NCBI GenBank assembly: GCA_009886125.1
Contig: VFJK01000174.1
Location: 1 to 35,128, forward strand
Length of the DNA stretch: 35,128 bases
Origin: Geobacter sp.
Lineage (GTDB): Bacteria > Desulfobacterota > Desulfuromonadia > Geobacterales > DSM-12255
Direction: 5' to 3'
Shown: one piece after another, positions 7,397-15,142 of the stretch
Layout: every line of letters starts with the position of its first letter
Numbering within the stretch: position 1 is the first letter of the stretch
Notes under the pieces: generated by a model
Database searches by the model: none
Told to the model about the DNA's origin: nothing
The model's input: the letters and a program-made list of their open reading frames with translations, nothing else
Program-made: the position numbers and the translations under genes

Positions 7397-9742
7397 ATGA
7401 CCACGACAAATCAACCTTCATCATTCACCCAGCCTGCCGAAGTCCACCTTCACGACTACCTGCGTGTTGTCATGCGTCGCCGCATCACCTTTCTTCTCGC
7501 CTTCTGTGCCGTCTTCTTCGGGGTGGCGATCTACACTTTCACCGCAAAGCCGGTTTATGAAGCATCTGCCACTCTTCATGTCCGCGACGACAAAGGCGGA
7601 AAGGGCGACCTCCTTGGAGAGTTGGGGGTATCCAGGCAGAACCCAATAGATGCCGAGATCGAAATCCTTAAATCCCGCACCAACGCCGAGCAGGTAGTTA
7701 CCCGCATGCATCTCAACTGGCGTATTGTCAATAAGTCGAGGGGATTTTCCTGCAGGATCACTGATTTCGCCACTACTGTTCCGGACTCCGAGTACCATGT
7801 CGTATTGACCGGAGGTGACAGCTACAACGTCTTCGACAGGAGCGAAAAACTGCTCGCTACCGGCAGGAGCGATGTGCTTCTTCAAAGCGGCGAGTTGCGG
7901 CTCCTCCTCACCGATATCAAAGGGAAACCCGGGGATAGCCTTCGAGTTTCAATCAAACCCCTGCACGTGACGGCAAATGGGCTCAAGAGCCGGATCAAGG
8001 CGGCAGAAGTCGGCAACAAAACGAGCATCATCCGTCTTTCCTACAGCGACAACGACCCGGTCAAGGCCCGGGATGTGATCAACACCCTGGCCGATGTCTA
8101 TCTGCAGCAGAGCATCGCTTTCAAAACCCAGGAAGCAAGTAAATCGGTCGAGTTCATCGAAAACCAGATGAACACCATCCGGGAAGAGCTGGATACCGCC
8201 GAAAAGAATCTCCAGACCTACAAGACCGGCACCGGCGTAATGAAACTCGACAGCGAAACAGAAGAGCTGGTCAAGAAGATCTCCGAGATCGAGAAGGAGC
8301 GGACTTCCCTTACCCTGCAGAAAAAGCAGGTCGAGTTTGCCCGGGCCTCCCAGCGGGATGCGCTGAAACAGGGGAAAGTCTACACGCCGGCAGGGCTAAA
8401 GGAGGATCCTGCTGTTGGCATCATGGCCGGCCGCCTGGCTGAGTTGGAGTTGCAGAAGCGCGGCCTCTCCTCTGAACTGACCGATACCCACCCTCAGGTT
8501 AAAGCGATTCAGGCGCAGATAGACGAGATCCAGAAAAAACTCATCGCCATCTATGACACAAGCCAGAAAAATCTTGTCTCCCAGGAAGCGGCTGCAGGGC
8601 AGACTCTTGCCCGCTACGAATCGGCTCTCAAAAAACTTCCCGCAGCCGAACGCGACCTTGCCCGCCTCATGCGGCACACCAAGGTCAATGCCGATATCTA
8701 CACCTTCCTCCTGCAGAAACATGAAGAATCACGTATCGTCAAGGCTTCCACCATAAGCAATATCAATGTCATCGACCCGGCTATCATCCCGCAGAAACCG
8801 ATCAAGCCAAACAAGCAGAAAAACCTCCTTCTCGGCCTGCTGGTCGGGCTTATGCTCGGAGCAGGCCTCGCCTTCTTTCAGGAATACCTGGACGACACCA
8901 TCAAGGACGCGGAGTCAGCCCGACGTGAACTTGGCGCACCGGTGTTGACAGTAATCCCGTTCATTGACCGGAAAGACAGCAAAGTCTCCTCCCGTCGTTC
9001 CTCGCTCGTTACCCTGCTGGAACCCAAATCGTCTATCTCCGAATCGTTCCGGGCTCTCCGGACGAGCCTCCACTTCTCCGCCATCAACCGGGTGAAGAAG
9101 GTCATCATCACCACAAGTACCTTCCCTGGAGAAGGGAAGACCACCGTTGTTGCAAATCTGGCAGTCACCCTGACGCAGACCGGTTCCAGCGTCCTCATTC
9201 TCGATGGGGATCTCCGCCGTCCGGCACTCCATGAGATCTTCGCTCACAGCAAGGTTCCCGGCCTGACCGAGATCCTGGCGGGTGACAGCACCATTGAAAG
9301 CGTCATCCATTCCACCGGGACAGCTGGCCTCGACTTTATCAGCGCCGGCACATCACCGCCCAACCCTGCAGAACTTCTTGGATCGGAACAGATGGGAACT
9401 CTCCTCGCCACCCTGCGGGAACGCTACGATTATATCCTCATCGACGCCCCCCCGGTCCTGGCAGTCACCGATGCGCCGCTTCTCACCACCCTCTGTGACG
9501 TAGTTCTCGTGGTAATGGAGACTGAGCGCGTTCCGGTCAAGGCCGGTCGCCGGATGGCCGAACTGCTCGCCAACGTCAAGGCCCCGGTCGCCGGCATCAT
9601 AGTCAACGACAAATCCGCGCATAACCGTGAACGCTACGGGGACTACTACGGCTACGGCTATTACGGCTACGGCTATTACGGCGAAGATGAGAATCCCACC
9701 AAAACTGTAAAATCATGGTGGCGACGTTTACTGCGGCGATGA
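7397..9742 (+). CDS. wzc: Polysaccharide co-polymerase with BY-kinase domain, Wzc-like
   Basis: The 781-residue inner-membrane protein has a Wzz-type N-terminus with the first membrane helix at about 31-49. A periplasmic region follows with coiled coil (about 245-440, including the GNVR-type stretch), then a second helix at about 477-494. The cytoplasmic BY-kinase domain has Walker A PGEGKTT (577-583), Walker A' ILDGDLRRP (601-609) and Walker B ILIDAPP (680-686). The tail contains nine tyrosines between residues 747 and 761, the expected autophosphorylation cluster. The protein sets chain length and couples polymerisation to export through the OPX lipoprotein; phosphorylation is reversed by the neighbouring phosphatase. 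A perfect -10-like TATAAT sits 25 bases before the ATG, but no good -35 accompanies it. The stop overlaps the cpsB start (ATGA). Confidence 0.95.
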   Translation: MTTTNQPSSFTQPAEVHLHDYLRVVMRRRITFLLAFCAVFFGVAIYTFTAKPVYEASATLHVRDDKGGKGDLLGELGVSRQNPIDAEIEILKSRTNAEQVVTRMHLNWRIVNKSRGFSCRITDFATTVPDSEYHVVLTGGDSYNVFDRSEKLLATGRSDVLLQSGELRLLLTDIKGKPGDSLRVSIKPLHVTANGLKSRIKAAEVGNKTSIIRLSYSDNDPVKARDVINTLADVYLQQSIAFKTQEASKSVEFIENQMNTIREELDTAEKNLQTYKTGTGVMKLDSETEELVKKISEIEKERTSLTLQKKQVEFARASQRDALKQGKVYTPAGLKEDPAVGIMAGRLAELELQKRGLSSELTDTHPQVKAIQAQIDEIQKKLIAIYDTSQKNLVSQEAAAGQTLARYESALKKLPAAERDLARLMRHTKVNADIYTFLLQKHEESRIVKASTISNINVIDPAIIPQKPIKPNKQKNLLLGLLVGLMLGAGLAFFQEYLDDTIKDAESARRELGAPVLTVIPFIDRKDSKVSSRRSSLVTLLEPKSSISESFRALRTSLHFSAINRVKKVIITTSTFPGEGKTTVVANLAVTLTQTGSSVLILDGDLRRPALHEIFAHSKVPGLTEILAGDSTIESVIHSTGTAGLDFISAGTSPPNPAELLGSEQMGTLLATLRERYDYILIDAPPVLAVTDAPLLTTLCDVVLVVMETERVPVKAGRRMAELLANVKAPVAGIIVNDKSAHNRERYGDYYGYGYYGYGYYGEDENPTKTVKSWWRRLLRR
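9650..9679 (+). repeat. 15-bp tandem duplication in the Wzc tyrosine tail
   Basis: GGCTACGGCTATTAC occurs twice back to back (9650-9664 and 9665-9679) without mismatch. Each unit adds Gly-Tyr-Gly-Tyr-Tyr to the C-terminal tail, so copy number changes the number of phosphorylatable tyrosines in steps of three while keeping frame. Confidence 0.85.
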
Positions 9743-10524
9743 TTTTGGGACCTGACACAACAGATTGGCATTGTCACCTTCTTCCCGGCATCGATGACGG
9801 CGCCACTTCGCCTGAAGAGTCGATTAAGATGGCGCGGATCCTCAGTGCAGCCGGTTATAAAACGGTCTGCTGTACCCCCCATGCAATTCGCGGTGTTTAT
9901 GATAATCGATCAGACAAAGTGCTGGGATCAGTCGCCAGGTTGCAACAGTTGCTCACCGATGAGGGGGTTGATCTTTTGCTGTGTGCCGGCATGGAGTACT
10001 ACCTGGATGAGTTCCTGCTCGATTCCATCAATGATCTGCTCCTTCTTCCCGGCAACCTGCTATTGGTAGAGATCCCCAACCACGTACCGGCTGAGTTCGT
10101 CAAAGAGACCTGCTACCGGATCAGATCCAGCGGCTACACCCCCCTGATCGCCCACCCGGAGCGTTCCACCCTGCTGGAGGCGAAGTCCAATGATTCTGTC
10201 AAAAAGGGTTTATGGAGTTCACTCTTCAACTCAAGAGCCAACACTCTAAACTCAGAACTCGGGTTTCAGAGCTCAACACACAAAACACAAAACACAACAC
10301 TCCTAAGTTATCTCCATGAAATCGGCTGCAAATTCCAGGGAAATCTCGGCAGTTTTGCCGGCATTTATGGCAATCTGGTCAAAAACAGGGCCAAAAGGTT
10401 TCTGCAAGGCGGCCTCTATGACTGTTTCGGCAGTGATGCCCATAAGCCCGAGCTATTGGAGGAGATTTTGGGGCTGGGTATGCGGACGGTAAATTCAATA
10501 AAGACAGGCGTAACCGGTGGGTAA
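9739..10524 (+). CDS. cpsB: PHP-family tyrosine phosphatase, CpsB/YwqE-like, with repeat insertion
   Basis: The 261-residue product has the metal-binding motifs of PHP-type phosphatases: DWHCHLLPGIDDGA (His11, His13), CTPHAIRG (His48), Glu86, IAHPER (His139) and GSDAHKPE (Asp233, His235). Such enzymes dephosphorylate the tyrosine tail of the cognate BY-kinase and take the place of a Wzb-type phosphatase, none of which is seen here. The start at 9739 is chosen because its ATG overlaps the wzc stop; an ATG eight codons earlier lies deeper inside wzc. Residues about 152-187 (rich in Asn, Ser and Thr) do not belong to the family and are encoded by low-complexity repeat DNA. They sit in the loop between IAHPER and the next conserved segment. 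Activity is plausible because all metal ligands remain. Confidence 0.88.
   Translation: MILGPDTTDWHCHLLPGIDDGATSPEESIKMARILSAAGYKTVCCTPHAIRGVYDNRSDKVLGSVARLQQLLTDEGVDLLLCAGMEYYLDEFLLDSINDLLLLPGNLLLVEIPNHVPAEFVKETCYRIRSSGYTPLIAHPERSTLLEAKSNDSVKKGLWSSLFNSRANTLNSELGFQSSTHKTQNTTLLSYLHEIGCKFQGNLGSFAGIYGNLVKNRAKRFLQGGLYDCFGSDAHKPELLEEILGLGMRTVNSIKTGVTGG
10225..10303 (+). repeat. In-frame low-complexity repeat inside the phosphatase gene
   Basis: The stretch is made of short runs such as AACTCAAG, AACTCAGAACTC and CACAAAACACAAAACAC. It resembles the intergenic repeat at 5545-5577 in reverse complement. It stays open in the reading frame and yields roughly 26 of the 30-35 extra residues in the phosphatase. 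Exact borders are uncertain by about 15 bases. Confidence 0.7.
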
Positions 10525-10828
10525 ATCAATGATGGGTGCATGTTTAAGCGTTGCGGAGCGGATTTAGATGGCCAATTATGCAATAAACAGGGGAGTTCCC
10601 TAGTGCCATGGAACACCTAAAACCAACCCCCTCTGTCCCCCCTTGAAAGGGGGGAAGCCTTTAAGCCTCCCCTGTTAAGGGGAGGTTTGGAGGGGTTTAG
10701 TGCGAAAGCAAAAGAGTTACAGGTACTAGTTTCTCATTACGTTTTTCCCAAACGGTTTGTTAAGTTATTGCTATATACACCCTAAACATTAACACGCACT
10801 TACAAGCCATACATTCCCAGGAACCCTA
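10525..10828. other. 304-base gap between cpsB and the FkbM gene
   Basis: The gap holds repeat copy B (10625-10698) and otherwise no open frame I can support. The last 90 bases are AT-rich and include TATATA at 10772-10777, but no matching -35 at 17 bases. A short self-complementary CAAACGGTTTG (10749-10759) lies just before. It may contain a promoter for the downstream genes, unproven. Confidence 0.5.
10625..10698. repeat. Nested-palindrome repeat, copy B (intact)
   Basis: Two hairpins sit inside an outer stem. Hairpin 1 is CCCCCCTT/AAGGGGGG (10637-10644 with 10647-10654, two-base loop). Hairpin 2 is CCTCCCCT/AGGGGAGG (10666-10673 with 10678-10685, loop GTTA). The outer arms are AACCCCCTC (10625-10633) and GGAGGGGTT (10689-10697). 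A direct repeat of AAGCCT (spaced by TT) lies in the middle. Copy A at 950-1040 has the same order in degenerate form. Layout is that of a REP/MITE-like element. Confidence 0.8.
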
Positions 10829-11722
10829 ATGAGTTTGGTATCCACATTAAATTTTATCGTCAACCATCCCCTCAATAAAAACCAGAAGTTCAATGCTTTG
10901 CTGCGCTACTTCAAATGGCAGATCGGCAGCCGCCTGGTTCCCGGACCAGTGGTCGTAAATTTCGTCAATAACGCAAAGCTGCTGGTAGCTCCCGGGATGA
11001 CTGGAGCTACAGGGAATATCTACACAGGCTTACATGATTTTGAAGACATGTCTTTCATTTTGCATGTACTGCGTCCGAACGACCTCTTTCTCGATATTGG
11101 TGCGAATATCGGGACGTACACAGTTCTGGCAAGCGTCGTGGCCGGAGCCCGTTCAATAGCTTTTGAACCAGTCCCGGCAACATTTAAAAGTTTGCAGCAG
11201 CAGATAAATATCAACGAAATAACTGAATTGGTCACTACGATGAATATGGCACTGGGGCGAGAAGAGGGTAACGTCAAGTTCACGTCCGGCCTTGATACCA
11301 TGAATCACGTGGTTGCCGCCAATGAAGAAAATGATGGGAAAATGATCGATGTGCCAGTTAAGCTACTTGACAGCATAGCAGCCTGTACTGATCCGTTCGC
11401 AATGAAAATAGATGTCGAAGGATTTGAAACCGATGTCATCGCCGGGGCAGACCAAATTCTCAAAAAAGTGTCACTCCATGCAGTCATCATGGAACTGAAC
11501 GGCAGCGGCAATCGTTACGGCTTTGACGAAAACATTCTGCATGAAAAAATGAGAACTTACGGCTTCAATTCATATAGCTATTCGCCACTCGATCGCACGC
11601 TTCATTCTCTCGACGGAAAAAATTCTCAATCAGGCAACACACTGTATCTTCGCAATGTCGAGTGTATAAAAGAAAGAATCCGTACGGCTGCTATTGTTCA
11701 TGTTAATTCCCACGATATATAA
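10829..11722 (+). CDS. FkbM-family SAM-dependent methyltransferase
   Basis: The 297-residue protein has the FkbM-family core: the SAM-binding glycine motif DLFLDIGANIGTYTVLA (about 85-101), the acidic strand AFEPVP, and the family-typical MKIDVEGFETDVIAGA (from residue 192) followed by VIMELN. FkbM-type enzymes in polysaccharide loci usually O-methylate a sugar of the repeat unit or of a precursor; which one cannot be read here. It is predicted cytosolic. AGGAA precedes the ATG. It is separated from cpsB by a 304-base gap with repeat copy B, and from the flippase by about 186 bases, so it may be a separate insertion into the locus. Confidence 0.85.
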   Translation: MSLVSTLNFIVNHPLNKNQKFNALLRYFKWQIGSRLVPGPVVVNFVNNAKLLVAPGMTGATGNIYTGLHDFEDMSFILHVLRPNDLFLDIGANIGTYTVLASVVAGARSIAFEPVPATFKSLQQQININEITELVTTMNMALGREEGNVKFTSGLDTMNHVVAANEENDGKMIDVPVKLLDSIAACTDPFAMKIDVEGFETDVIAGADQILKKVSLHAVIMELNGSGNRYGFDENILHEKMRTYGFNSYSYSPLDRTLHSLDGKNSQSGNTLYLRNVECIKERIRTAAIVHVNSHDI

Positions 11723-11742
11723 CAGAATCATTTCCCCCCAAG

Positions 11743-11768
11743 GGTGATTCGGCGGAAATTAGGCCACC
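11743..11768. mobile_element. Possible insertion-sequence end remnant (IS21-type-like)
   Basis: Read in reverse complement, the stretch contains CTAATTTCCGCCGAATCACC. This looks like the short TCCGCCGA-bearing repeats found near the ends of some IS21-family elements. Only one unit is present and no transposase remains. The similarity is from memory and may be coincidental. Confidence 0.22.
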
Positions 11769-11908
11769 AAGATGTACAAGGTTATCACCGTATATGCGCC
11801 GGACCAGGGTATTAGCATTTCAAACGTTCAATAAGTTAAAATTATGGCTCGCTCTGCTAAATTTATGCGGCAGCTAAGGGGAATTCCATAAAAAGCCCGC
11901 CAAGACAT

Positions 11909-13210
11909 GTGATGTTGCCAATCGGTTCCCTTTCCGCAGCTAAAAATTTTTTGTGGAACCAGGGCAATCAGATTTTAACTATCATAAGCGGCGTGTTACT
12001 GGCACGGTTTCTGGGGCCGCATGATCGGGGGCTGCTGGCTGCGGCCGTATTGTGGCCATCAATGGTTGCGAACATGGGACTGATTGGAATCCCCACTGCG
12101 GCCACCCTGCTCGTGCGCAGACATCCGGAAAAAACAGGTGAAATTGCCTCCAGCACATTCAAGGCCATAGCAGTACTTGCAGCATGTGAAGTCGTCCTGT
12201 TTTATTTTCTTTTGCCGGTGCTGATTCCGGACTCCGCAAAAGAGACGCTATCAATGGGTAGACTGTTTCTTCTGACGGTACCTATCTCGCATGTCGGAAT
12301 CATGATAACGACATTTTTTATGGCACTGGGCTGGATGAACTACAATGGCATTTTAACTTTCCTGAATACGGTGTCGTACGTCTCCTTTCTGGTGGTCTTT
12401 TGGTGTTTTGATAAAATAACCTTTTCTACTGCAATGTATGCCCTGATGGCCGGTATCATGTTGTCGACAATTGCCGGCGTCATCATGTTCATGACAAAGG
12501 TCGGCATCGTAAAAGCTACCACAAGCTGGGTTAATGTAATTAAAGACGGGCACCCGTTTTTTGTTGAGCAGGTTCTGGTCATGCTAACCAGGCAGATAGA
12601 ACAGTGGCTGTTGCTCTATTTTATGTCACCAATCGCGTTGGGGTATTATGTTATTAGTAAAAGTTACGCTGGACTTTCCGGCTCTTTAATAAATTCGCTT
12701 ACCGGCGTATATTTTTTAAAGTCAGCACATATATTCTTTGATGAAGACGGAAAAAAACAGCTTGTCAATATTTTCAAACAGTCGATCCTGGTCTTCCTAT
12801 TGCCTATCATAATCCTGATGGCTGTTGGGCCGTTCGCTATTCCTCTTATCTTCGGCGCCGCTTATTCATCATCAGTCTGTGCCGCCTTGATCCTTCTGAT
12901 TGCTATGCTGATCCAGGGTCTCTCCGATCTTTTGCTAGCTTCTCTACGCAGCACAGGGCATGCTGTCCGCGGTGGATTGCTCAGATTTCCGGCGCTCGGC
13001 ATTCTGGTTATGACAGCTCCGTTACTAATAAGACATTTTGGGATCCCAGGATGTTCAATCGCCATTCTGCTATCAACTATTACTCAACTCATTTCGGTCT
13101 TCTGGTATTTAAGCAAATTTGGTTTTTGTGTCAGTTCATTCTTTGCAATACGCAAAGAAGACATAACCATGACTTTTAATAAAATCAAGGATATCATCCA
13201 TGTACGCTAA
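11909..13210 (+). CDS. wzx: Lipid-linked oligosaccharide flippase, Wzx-like
   Basis: The 433-residue protein is almost entirely hydrophobic, with about 12-14 predicted membrane helices. It has the MATE/MOP-superfamily N-terminal pattern typical of Wzx (NFLWNQGNQILTIISGVLLARFLGPHDRG). Wzx flips undecaprenyl-diphosphate-linked repeat units to the periplasm for Wzy. Start choice is uncertain: GTG at 11909 and ATG at 11912 both fit, but neither has a good ribosome site. A strong AAGGGG (11876-11881) lies six bases before an in-frame ATA at 11888, which raises the possibility of a non-standard or lost start. Base composition is lower in GC than in wzc. It overlaps the next gene by 11 bases. Confidence 0.88.
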   Translation: MMLPIGSLSAAKNFLWNQGNQILTIISGVLLARFLGPHDRGLLAAAVLWPSMVANMGLIGIPTAATLLVRRHPEKTGEIASSTFKAIAVLAACEVVLFYFLLPVLIPDSAKETLSMGRLFLLTVPISHVGIMITTFFMALGWMNYNGILTFLNTVSYVSFLVVFWCFDKITFSTAMYALMAGIMLSTIAGVIMFMTKVGIVKATTSWVNVIKDGHPFFVEQVLVMLTRQIEQWLLLYFMSPIALGYYVISKSYAGLSGSLINSLTGVYFLKSAHIFFDEDGKKQLVNIFKQSILVFLLPIIILMAVGPFAIPLIFGAAYSSSVCAALILLIAMLIQGLSDLLLASLRSTGHAVRGGLLRFPALGILVMTAPLLIRHFGIPGCSIAILLSTITQLISVFWYLSKFGFCVSSFFAIRKEDITMTFNKIKDIIHVR

Positions 13211-14246
13211 TGCGGGAAGTGACGACATACCAGTGAAGCCAATATTATCAATTTGCATACCTACCTATAATCGTTCTTCTGCACTTGATTCTTGCCTGTT
13301 TTCTATTTGCTCGCAATTGTTTTGGGAAAACTTACCTCTTGAAATAATCATTTCAGACAATGCTTCGTCAGATGACACGGAAAGTGTTGCCAAAAAATGG
13401 GCAGCCAGATTTAACCAGGTAAGATACTATAGAAACAATGAAAATATTGGGGGTACCAAAAACTTTTGGAAGGTTACCGAATACGTCAATACTCCATTTT
13501 TTTGGTTCATGGGTGATGATGGAATTTTCATTCCAGGAACTCTGCGGCACGTAGTTGATATTTTGTTGGCAAATCCGAATACCTCACTGATGATCTTGTC
13601 CGGCACAAATAACCGGAATGATCAAACAGAACCTCTAAACGGAATGGTCTCAAAGCAAGGTTGTATTGTGCGCGCCATGGACAAAAATGAGTTCATATCT
13701 TCATTCGATATACAGACTTTGGGGTCAATCAGTTGTTTACTATTTTCGACAGAACATTGGCGGAAAACCGGTTATAATTTGCAGCCACAATATTCCTTAT
13801 ATCCTCAAATCAGATCTGTATTAGAAGTTGCCGCGATGAATGGAGATTTGTTATTTTCAAACAAATATTGCTCCTGTGTTTATCGCGCAGATCACAATAC
13901 TTCTGAATGGTATTTTGACAAAGCCCCTGTATCCATTGTAGTGGAGTTTCAGTGGCTCAGAAATTACGCCAAGACCCTGGGTTTTAATATGACGATAAAG
14001 GGCGGGCTCCACAATAGCAATCACATGTGGAAAATTAAACAGTGGCTGAGAATGCTTTTAAGTCACCCTTACTATGTTCCTCTTTACAAAGAAGCTCTTA
14101 CACTTGAACCCAATATTTTTGTCAGAATTACAATGCTACTTATGTTACCTATCACCATGGTTTCTCCTTTAGCTAGAAACATACTTGCTAAAAAACATAT
14201 TAAGTTTCCAGACTCAGGAAACAATACCCTTTACAAATCAGCTTAG
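13200..14246 (+). CDS. Family 2 glycosyltransferase (abequosyltransferase-like)
   Basis: The 348-residue product has a GT-A fold of family 2: LSICIPTYNRSSALDSCL (16-33), ISDNASSDDTE (51-61), NENIGGTKNFW (80-90) and the nucleotide-sugar/metal motif WFMGDDG (Asp106, Asp107). The spacing recalls RfbV/WbbV-type transferases, but specificity cannot be assigned. It would add one sugar on the cytoplasmic face. AAGGA sits eight bases before the ATG, inside the end of wzx. The gene is distinctly AT-rich (22 G/C of 60 at 13381-13440), suggesting horizontal acquisition together with the next gene. Confidence 0.86.
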   Translation: MYANAGSDDIPVKPILSICIPTYNRSSALDSCLFSICSQLFWENLPLEIIISDNASSDDTESVAKKWAARFNQVRYYRNNENIGGTKNFWKVTEYVNTPFFWFMGDDGIFIPGTLRHVVDILLANPNTSLMILSGTNNRNDQTEPLNGMVSKQGCIVRAMDKNEFISSFDIQTLGSISCLLFSTEHWRKTGYNLQPQYSLYPQIRSVLEVAAMNGDLLFSNKYCSCVYRADHNTSEWYFDKAPVSIVVEFQWLRNYAKTLGFNMTIKGGLHNSNHMWKIKQWLRMLLSHPYYVPLYKEALTLEPNIFVRITMLLMLPITMVSPLARNILAKKHIKFPDSGNNTLYKSA

Positions 14247-14262
14247 CTGTTATGGTGATATA

Positions 14263-15138
14263 ATGCAGCACGTTATTAAAAATGTTCTTGTTTCAGTTTG
14301 CATACCTACTTATGAACGGGAAGGTATGCTTGAGCAAGCTATAGAAAGTATACTCAATCAAACATACAAACATTTTGAAATTATAGTGTCTGACAATGCC
14401 AGTACTAGCTATAACATTTTTGAAAGACTTGCTCGATATAATGATAATAGGATGAAGGTATTCCGCAACGACAATAACATTGGAATGGTAAGCAATTTCA
14501 ATGCATGCATTAGTCGTAGTTCCGGGCAATTAATTAAACCGTTATGTGACGACGATGCACTGCACCCGGAATGTTTGCAATCATTGGTAGATCGGTTACA
14601 AGGCACCGACTTCTGTATTATAAGAGACAAACATTGGACTAATCATAAAAGCATCGAATGGAATGATTATACTTCTATCGAATCCAAGATAATCGAACCG
14701 GGACTGACGCGCGACATACTTAAAGTTGATTGCGTTTCCCCGACCAATGTCGCATTTACAAGAAATATTTGGGACGAAATCGGCCCATATGATGAAAACA
14801 TCTTATACTCTTTTGATTATCATTTTAGCGTAAAAGCCCGCTGCCGTTATCGAACCTTGTTTATCAAAACACCGCTCTGCATTTTCAGACAATGGGAAAA
14901 CTCAGCTACGTCAAAAAATAGAAACCCTTTCAAGAACTACTCAGAGTCCGTTTCTCTCATGGCGTTTCTATGGACAAATTATCCGCATCAACGAAATGTT
15001 ACGACATACAAAGCGCGAATTGATCTGATAAATGGACTGATAAATTTCGTAAAAAAGTCCTTGAATTTAGATTTCTCACACAATCTTGATTTTATTACAA
15101 CAGCATCCAAGTCACTCGAATACATTGTAGGTCTCTAA
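14263..15138 (+). CDS. Family 2 glycosyltransferase
   Basis: The 291-residue protein begins with the family-2 pattern VSVCIPTYEREGMLEQAIESIL (10-31) and continues with EIIVSDNAST (39-48), NNIGMVSNFN (71-80) and an Asp triplet (96-98) that serves as the metal/nucleotide site. The ATG at 14263 fits the family start; the in-frame extension back to 14185 lies inside the preceding gene and is not conserved-looking. The gene is the most AT-rich in the locus (18 G/C of 60 at 14401-14460). The sugar it transfers is unknown. Confidence 0.85.
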   Translation: MQHVIKNVLVSVCIPTYEREGMLEQAIESILNQTYKHFEIIVSDNASTSYNIFERLARYNDNRMKVFRNDNNIGMVSNFNACISRSSGQLIKPLCDDDALHPECLQSLVDRLQGTDFCIIRDKHWTNHKSIEWNDYTSIESKIIEPGLTRDILKVDCVSPTNVAFTRNIWDEIGPYDENILYSFDYHFSVKARCRYRTLFIKTPLCIFRQWENSATSKNRNPFKNYSESVSLMAFLWTNYPHQRNVTTYKARIDLINGLINFVKKSLNLDFSHNLDFITTASKSLEYIVGL

Positions 15139-15142
15139 CAAC

